This document shows, piece after piece, positions 17,792-21,814 of a stretch of 21,814 nucleotides of DNA. Source of the stretch: JAMCRM01 sp041685075 (GTDB lineage: Bacteria; Acidobacteriota; Terriglobia; Bryobacterales; Bryobacteraceae); contig JAWLGN010000059.1 of the NCBI GenBank assembly GCA_041685075.1, forward strand, positions 1-21,814, written 5' to 3'. Below the pieces are notes generated by a model. That model was not told the origin of the DNA. It ran no database searches and saw nothing but the letters and a program-made list of their open reading frames with translations. The position numbers and the translations under genes were made by a program. The number at the start of each line of letters is the position of its first letter. Within the stretch, counting starts at the first letter, position 1.

Positions 17792-20107
17792 TTAGCGGGT
17801 CTGCCCGGTCAGTTCGCCCTCTTGAGGCGCTTCGATCTCGTGCCCCACCGGCAGCGCCGCGCGCCGCAGGTTCAGGAAACCCCAGCACACCGCCGCCACC
17901 AGCGGCACGATACCGGCGAAGATGAAGATCATGTCCGGGATGATGCGCAGCCACAGCAGCGTGTGCACCAGCGGCTGCCGGTAGAACTCCAGCGACCGCG
18001 CCGACCAGAAGCCGTTGTTGAACGACTCGAGCGCCTGCATCACACCAACCGGGAACAGCGTCACCACGATCATCCCCATCAGCCCGATGTTCAGGCCCCA
18101 GAAGCCGGTCATGATCCACTTCTCTTTCCAGGCCTCCGGATGCACGATATTCCGCAGCGAGAACAGCGCCAGCGCGATGGCCAGCATCCCGTAGACCCCC
18201 ATCAGCGCGCCATGCCCGTGCGCCGCGGTGAGGAAGGAGCCGTGCTGGAAGTAGCTCACGAACGGCAGGTTGATGAGGAAGCCCAGGGCCCCGGCGCCGA
18301 ACAGGTTCCAGAAGGCCGTCGCAATCAGAAACCAGAACGCCGCGGCATAGGGGAAATGGATGCCGCCCTGCTTGATCACGCGGTACTGCCCGTAGGCCTC
18401 CACCATCAGCAGGGTGAGGGGGATCACCTCCAGCGCGGAGAAGACGCTGCCCAGCGCCATCCAGGCCTCCGGCGCCCCGATCCAGTAGTAGTGGTGGCCC
18501 GTCCCGATGATGCCGCTGCCCAGCAGGATCACGAGCTGGAAGTAGATGGCCCGCAGCGTCGAGCGCGCCGTCACCAGTCCCAGCCGCACCATCAGGAAGC
18601 CGATCACCACCACCGCGAAGACCTCGAACATGCCTTCCACCCAGAGGTGAATCAGCCACCAGCGCCAGTAGTCCGCCATGGTGATGTGGCTATCGCGCTG
18701 CACGAACAGCCCGAAGCAGTAGAACACCGGGATGGCCGCCGAGGAGTAGAGCAGCAGGTGGGTGAGGCCGCCGCGGTCGGATTCCGCCTTGAGCGCGCCG
18801 CGCAGCCCGCGGAAGACGATATACAGCCAGATCCCCATGCCGGCAATGAGCAACAGCATCCACAAGCGGCCGAGTTCCAGGTACTCCCAGCCCTGCGTGC
18901 CGAGCCACCACCAGCTCTCGCCCAGCATCCCCCGGTAGGCCAGGTACTCGCCCGCCATGCTTCCCACCACCACCGCCACCAAGGCACCGAACAGCACGTT
19001 CACCAGGGTGCGCTGGTGCTTCGGCTCGCGGCCGGTCACCAGCGGCGCGATGAAGATCCCCATCCCCAGCCAGGCGGTGGCAATCCAGAAGATGGCCAGT
19101 TGCAGGTGCCAGGTGCGCGCCAGGTTGAACGGCAGGTTCTGTGCGATGGGGATGCCGTAGAAGCTGGCGCCTTCCACGTAGTCGTGGGCCATCTTGCCGC
19201 CCAGCATCGACTGCATCAGGAACAACAGCAGCGCCACCACGAAGTACTTGGCCGCGGCGCGCTGAGACGGCGTCAACGGCAGCGCCGCCACGTTGAACTT
19301 CAGGTTGGGATTCTCGACGTCCTCCATTCCCAGCCGGTAGCGGTTATGCACGTACAGGATGAGCGCCAGGAACATCAGCAGGGTGGCCACGCTTACGGCC
19401 GACCACATCATGGAGCCGGCCGTGGCGGTATTCCCCGCGGCCTGGTCGTAGGGCCAGTTATTGGTATAGGAGTGGTTCGCCTCCGGGCGCTTGGCCACCG
19501 AGAGCCAGGCCGTCCAGGTGACGAACGCGGCCAGTTTGCGCGCCGCTTCGGCCCGCATGGCGCTGTCGCCACCGCCTTCGCGCTCGGGCAGCAGGGCGGT
19601 CGCCGGCATGGCATGTTCGCCCTCGCCCTCGGAAAACAGCTTCTGATAGCGCCTCACGACCGAGTGCCAGCCGGCCGCCTGGTCCGCGGTGAATTGCAGC
19701 ACGCCCTCGCGGTAGCGGTTGGTTTTCAACTCCTCCGCGATGGCCGCGTCAACGGCGGCGCGTTGCGCGGTGCTCAGGGAATCGTAGGCGCCCCCCGCCT
19801 TCCGCTCCCGCATGGCTTCTTTCATCCAATGCAGGCTCTGAGCGGTGAAGTCGGGTCCCAGGTACGCTCCGTGGCCCAGCACGGAGCCGTAGTTCATAAG
19901 ACCACGCTTGCGAAAAAGATCCTGCCCCTCCTGAATGTCGCGCGCGGTGAACAGGGTGGCGCCCGAAGGGTCCACCACGGTTTCGGGAATCGGCGCGCGG
20001 CTGCGGTACATCGTCACGCCCCCGACAATCATGACGGTGAAGCCGAATAGTAGAGTAATGAGAAGTCCGTGCTTCCACAGCCCGGAACGGTGATCCTGAC
20101 GTCTCAT
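17792..20107 (-). CDS. norB: Quinol-dependent nitric oxide reductase (qNOR), 771 aa
   Basis: Integral membrane heme-copper-superfamily enzyme reducing 2 NO to N2O with quinol. The N-terminal extension, fused in qNOR in place of NorC, has one membrane helix (HGLLITLLFGFTVMIVGGVTM) and a soluble region with DLFRKRGLMNYGSVLGHGAYLGPDFTA. The catalytic core has about 12 helices with the family's histidine sites: RTWHLQLAIFWIATAWLG, GTGHHYYWIGAPEAWMALG (iron ligands), the glutamate in SALEVIPL, and HGHGALMGVYG (heme ligands). Length suits the family. Transcription appears leaderless from TATGGT six bases before the ATG, with a TGAC-N4-GTCA dyad upstream. It is convergent with the CpaE-like gene, leaving only 7 bp between stops. 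The likely role is NO detoxification, as no other denitrification gene is nearby. Confidence 0.96.
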   Translation of the reverse strand: MRRQDHRSGLWKHGLLITLLFGFTVMIVGGVTMYRSRAPIPETVVDPSGATLFTARDIQEGQDLFRKRGLMNYGSVLGHGAYLGPDFTAQSLHWMKEAMRERKAGGAYDSLSTAQRAAVDAAIAEELKTNRYREGVLQFTADQAAGWHSVVRRYQKLFSEGEGEHAMPATALLPEREGGGDSAMRAEAARKLAAFVTWTAWLSVAKRPEANHSYTNNWPYDQAAGNTATAGSMMWSAVSVATLLMFLALILYVHNRYRLGMEDVENPNLKFNVAALPLTPSQRAAAKYFVVALLLFLMQSMLGGKMAHDYVEGASFYGIPIAQNLPFNLARTWHLQLAIFWIATAWLGMGIFIAPLVTGREPKHQRTLVNVLFGALVAVVVGSMAGEYLAYRGMLGESWWWLGTQGWEYLELGRLWMLLLIAGMGIWLYIVFRGLRGALKAESDRGGLTHLLLYSSAAIPVFYCFGLFVQRDSHITMADYWRWWLIHLWVEGMFEVFAVVVIGFLMVRLGLVTARSTLRAIYFQLVILLGSGIIGTGHHYYWIGAPEAWMALGSVFSALEVIPLTLLMVEAYGQYRVIKQGGIHFPYAAAFWFLIATAFWNLFGAGALGFLINLPFVSYFQHGSFLTAAHGHGALMGVYGMLAIALALFSLRNIVHPEAWKEKWIMTGFWGLNIGLMGMIVVTLFPVGVMQALESFNNGFWSARSLEFYRQPLVHTLLWLRIIPDMIFIFAGIVPLVAAVCWGFLNLRRAALPVGHEIEAPQEGELTGQTR

Positions 20108-20113
20108 GAGGAC

Positions 20114-20119
20114 ACCATA
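20114..20119 (-). promoter_or_regulatory. Leaderless -10 box TATGGT for the NO reductase
   Basis: On the minus strand, TATGGT is followed by exactly six bases and the ATG (first base 20107). There is no SD. Confidence 0.6.
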
Positions 20120-20143
20120 TCCAGCCCGCGCGCGCCGCGGGTA

Positions 20144-20155
20144 TGACTAAAGTCA
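20144..20155. promoter_or_regulatory. CRP/FNR-type operator TGAC-TAAA-GTCA
   Basis: A perfect 4-4-4 dyad is centred about 42.5 bp upstream of the predicted NO reductase transcription start, essentially the class II activator position. FNR/Dnr/NnrR-type regulators recognise related TGAx-N4-xTCA dyads and control NO reductase genes in other bacteria. It lies in the 94-bp divergent gap and could also affect the lipocalin gene. Confidence 0.6.
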
Positions 20156-20201
20156 CAGGGGGCTTGCCCGCAATGGCGCGGAATCTGCTTACCGCAAGGA
20201 T

Positions 20202-20762
20202 ATGGGAACCGCTATCGCAAGACTGCTCCTGCTGGCCGCGGGGGTGGGGGTGCCGCTGCTGGTGCTGCGGAACGCGAGGAGGCGAAAAGGCATGCGCCTG
20301 GCCCCGGTCGTCGATCTCGAACGCTACGCCGGAAGATGGTATGAAATCGCACGCCTGCCTAACCGTTTCGAGCGGCACTGCGAGCGCGACGTCACCGCCA
20401 CCTACACGCTGCGCGCCGACGGCGGGATCAACGTGCTCAACGAATGCGTGAGGGAGGACGGCACGTACCAGTCGGTCTCCGGGAGGGCCTGGCCCGACGG
20501 ATCCGCCTCCACTCTGAAAGTGCAGTTCTTCTGGCCCTTTACCGGCGACTACTGGATCATCGACCTCGACCCCGGCTACCGCTGGGCGCTGGTGGGCGAA
20601 CCCGGCCGCGACAACCTCTGGGTGCTCTCCCGCAGCCCGCATATGGAGGAAAAGCAGCTCGCCCGCATTCTCCGCACCGCCGCCGCCGAGGGCTTCGACG
20701 TGAGCCGCGTCATCCGGACGCCGCAGACGCAAAGAATGGGCAGCCGGCTGACGATTTCGTGA
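20202..20762 (+). CDS. Bacterial lipocalin (Blc-like), membrane-anchored, 186 aa
   Basis: Lipocalins bind small hydrophobic molecules in an eight-stranded barrel. The signature G-x-W lies in YAGRWYEIARLPNRFER (about 42-58), the pattern of Blc/apolipoprotein D-like bacterial members. VTATYTLRADGGINVLNECV and YWIIDLDPGYRWALVGEPGRDNLWVLSR are the expected later strands. The N-terminus (IARLLLLAAGVGVPLLVL) is an uncleaved-looking membrane anchor followed by RNARRRK, and I see no lipobox cysteine, unlike the lipoprotein Blc of enterobacteria. The start at 20202 is the ATG that includes the anchor; an internal ATG at 20292 would give a cytosolic form. It diverges from the NO reductase. Confidence 0.9.
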   Translation: MGTAIARLLLLAAGVGVPLLVLRNARRRKGMRLAPVVDLERYAGRWYEIARLPNRFERHCERDVTATYTLRADGGINVLNECVREDGTYQSVSGRAWPDGSASTLKVQFFWPFTGDYWIIDLDPGYRWALVGEPGRDNLWVLSRSPHMEEKQLARILRTAAAEGFDVSRVIRTPQTQRMGSRLTIS

Positions 20763-20784
20763 CAAACGCCGCCCTGCCGCCGTT

Positions 20785-20790
20785 TACGCT
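20785..20790 (+). promoter_or_regulatory. Leaderless -10 box TACGCT before the PAP2 gene
   Basis: TACGCT, six bases, then the GTG at 20797. This supports the GTG as the true start. Confidence 0.5.
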
Positions 20791-20796
20791 GGGCTC

Positions 20797-21711
20797 GTGT
20801 TGCGCGATTCCGAGCGGCTGCTGGCGGTGAACTTCGGCTACCTTTCGCTGCTGGCGGTACTGCTCCCCCTCAGGTCCCCCATCCCCACCGTCACCCTGGC
20901 GCTGAACGCCGCCATTCTGGCCAGCTTCCCCCTGCTGGCCTACGCCGATTCCTTCCGGCACGGGCGCATGCTGGGCGTCATCCGGGACTGGTATCCCTTT
21001 CCTCTCATGCTCCTCAGTTACCGGGAAATGGGCTGGTTCGCGCAGCCGCACCTGGCGCACAGGCTGGAAACCCTCTGGGTGGGGTGGGATCGCGCGCTGC
21101 TCGCCGGCGGGCTGCGCGCCGTAGTGGAGTCGCTCGGCCCGGTGCTGCCGGCGCTGCTCGAAATCAGCTACGCGCTGGTCTATGTGCTGGGGCCGTTCTC
21201 GGTGGCGATGCTGTTTGTCTACGGGCGCCGCAAGCGCTCGGACGAATTCCTGTTTGTGTTTCTGCTGGCCGTACTGCTGGCCTACTGGCAGTTTCCTTTC
21301 TGGCCCTCCGAGCCGCCTCGCACGGTCTTCCCCGGTGCCGATATGCCGGCATACCAGAGTATCTTCCGGCGCTTCAACGGGTGGTACCTGGGAGGCCAGG
21401 GGATCCATACCAGCGTCTTTCCCAGCGCGCACGTTTCCGCCGCTTTCGGCGCCGCCTTCGGGATGCTGCGGCTGCTGCCGGAACGGCGCTGGGTGGGCCG
21501 CCTTCTGCTGGTGCTGGCGGTGCTGATCGCCACCGCCACCGTCTACGGGCGCTATCACTACTTCGCCGACGCGGCGGCGGGCTTCGCCATGGCGGTGGCG
21601 GCGGCCGGAATCAGCGAGATCCGCTCGCGCGTGTTGGCCTCCACGGCGCGGCGCGAGAAGAGCATGGGATGGTATCGCCCTTCGGCCCATTCGGCCAGCA
21701 GATCGTCGTAG
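20797..21711 (+). CDS. PAP2-superfamily membrane phosphatase/transferase, 304 aa
   Basis: Multi-spanning membrane protein with about six hydrophobic segments. The catalytic PAP2 motifs are in the C-terminal third: PSAH in SVFPSAHVSAAFG and the R-x-H-x-x-x-D motif in YGRYHYFADAAAG. The upstream WPSEPPRTVFPG resembles the inositolphosphotransferase/Aur1-like branch (PAP2_3) more than classic motif KxxxxxxRP. It probably acts on a lipid phosphate; the substrate is unknown. The GTG start is supported by a TACGCT box six bases upstream. The last 51 codons overlap, in antisense, the 3' end of the penicillin-acylase-like gene on the other strand. Confidence 0.85.
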   Translation: MLRDSERLLAVNFGYLSLLAVLLPLRSPIPTVTLALNAAILASFPLLAYADSFRHGRMLGVIRDWYPFPLMLLSYREMGWFAQPHLAHRLETLWVGWDRALLAGGLRAVVESLGPVLPALLEISYALVYVLGPFSVAMLFVYGRRKRSDEFLFVFLLAVLLAYWQFPFWPSEPPRTVFPGADMPAYQSIFRRFNGWYLGGQGIHTSVFPSAHVSAAFGAAFGMLRLLPERRWVGRLLLVLAVLIATATVYGRYHYFADAAAGFAMAVAAAGISEIRSRVLASTARREKSMGWYRPSAHSASRSS

Positions 21712-21814
21712 TGGCGGCTGGCCGGGTCGCCCGATTCGCCCGGAACGTTGGTCATGAGGGAGCGGTCCCAATCGGCCAGGTCGATGATCTGGCGGAAGGA
21801 TGCTCCGGCGCCCT
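21558..21814 (-). CDS. C-terminal end of a penicillin acylase-family protein (partial)
   Basis: The gene enters from the right edge on the minus strand; about 84 C-terminal residues are visible. SFRQIIDLADWDRSLMTNVPG, then GDPASRHYDDLLAEWAEGRYHPMLFSRRAVE, match the conserved C-terminal segment of penicillin acylases (Ntn hydrolases, peptidase family S45), where ..DLSDWDxSxxTNVPGQSGxPxSxHYxDLxxxWxxGxYxPL.. is typical. The catalytic N-terminal serine region is outside the window. The reading frame ends at 21558, overlapping the PAP2 gene by 154 bp. The last 20 residues are an Ala-rich tail. Confidence 0.85.
   Translation of the reverse strand, partial: GAGASFRQIIDLADWDRSLMTNVPGESGDPASRHYDDLLAEWAEGRYHPMLFSRRAVEANTRERISLIPAAATAMAKPAAASAK

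Noticed and set aside
17822..20050. A 742-codon plus-strand open frame opposite the NO reductase
   Set aside because: The protein is a His/Gln/Arg-rich mirror of the reductase codon pattern, with no domain or start signal.

Overview
The window looks like the junction between a GC-rich bacterial chromosome and an integrated plasmid-like element. The host is probably an Acidobacteriota member of the Solibacter/Bryobacter type. That is an inference from overall gene style (a Tat-exported sulfatase, long Lhr helicase, quinol NO reductase, very high GC and abundant antisense ORFs); no rRNA is present to settle it.

Positions 1 to about 8800 are one end of an integrative element with its own plasmid-type replication module. 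On the minus strand lie a 91-aa plasmid-type protein, a DUF932 protein and a short DnaG-like primase (CHC2 zinc finger plus Toprim). Next comes a recognisable iteron origin: a perfect DnaA box (2213), ten 20-22 bp iterons beginning CCGCAC (2294-2532), a very AT-rich stretch (2562-2625), and then a 642-aa replication initiator read rightward. After it is a 700-bp non-coding region with an inverted-repeat-bounded 268-bp structure (4612-4879), a double hairpin/terminator (4891-4940) and a hairpin that hides a strong Shine-Dalgarno (SD) sequence (5078-5112). A tightly coupled rightward operon follows: a 146-aa protein of unknown role, a membrane-anchored von Willebrand A (VWA) protein, an excisionase-like HTH protein and a tyrosine integrase. 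The integrase ends 55 bp from the 3' end of an intact tRNA-Gly(CCC), the presumed attachment site. No relaxase, conjugation or partition genes are visible; the element continues past the left edge.

Positions 8797-21814 are chromosomal: tRNA-Gly with its own promoter, a sulfatase, the Lhr helicase, then an amidohydrolase - HDOD - CpaE/TadZ-like run whose last gene carries a one-base frameshift in an A5 run. Convergent to it is a quinol-dependent NO reductase. A lipocalin diverges from the reductase, and a PAP2-family membrane phosphatase overlaps the 3' end of a penicillin-acylase-like gene entering from the right edge.

Two cross-cutting signals stand out. Five host genes have a TANNNT box exactly six bases before the start codon, the signature of leaderless transcripts, whereas nearly all element genes have SD sequences. 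The NO reductase also has a TGAC-N4-GTCA dyad centred about 42.5 bp upstream of its leaderless start, the class II position for CRP/FNR-family activators.
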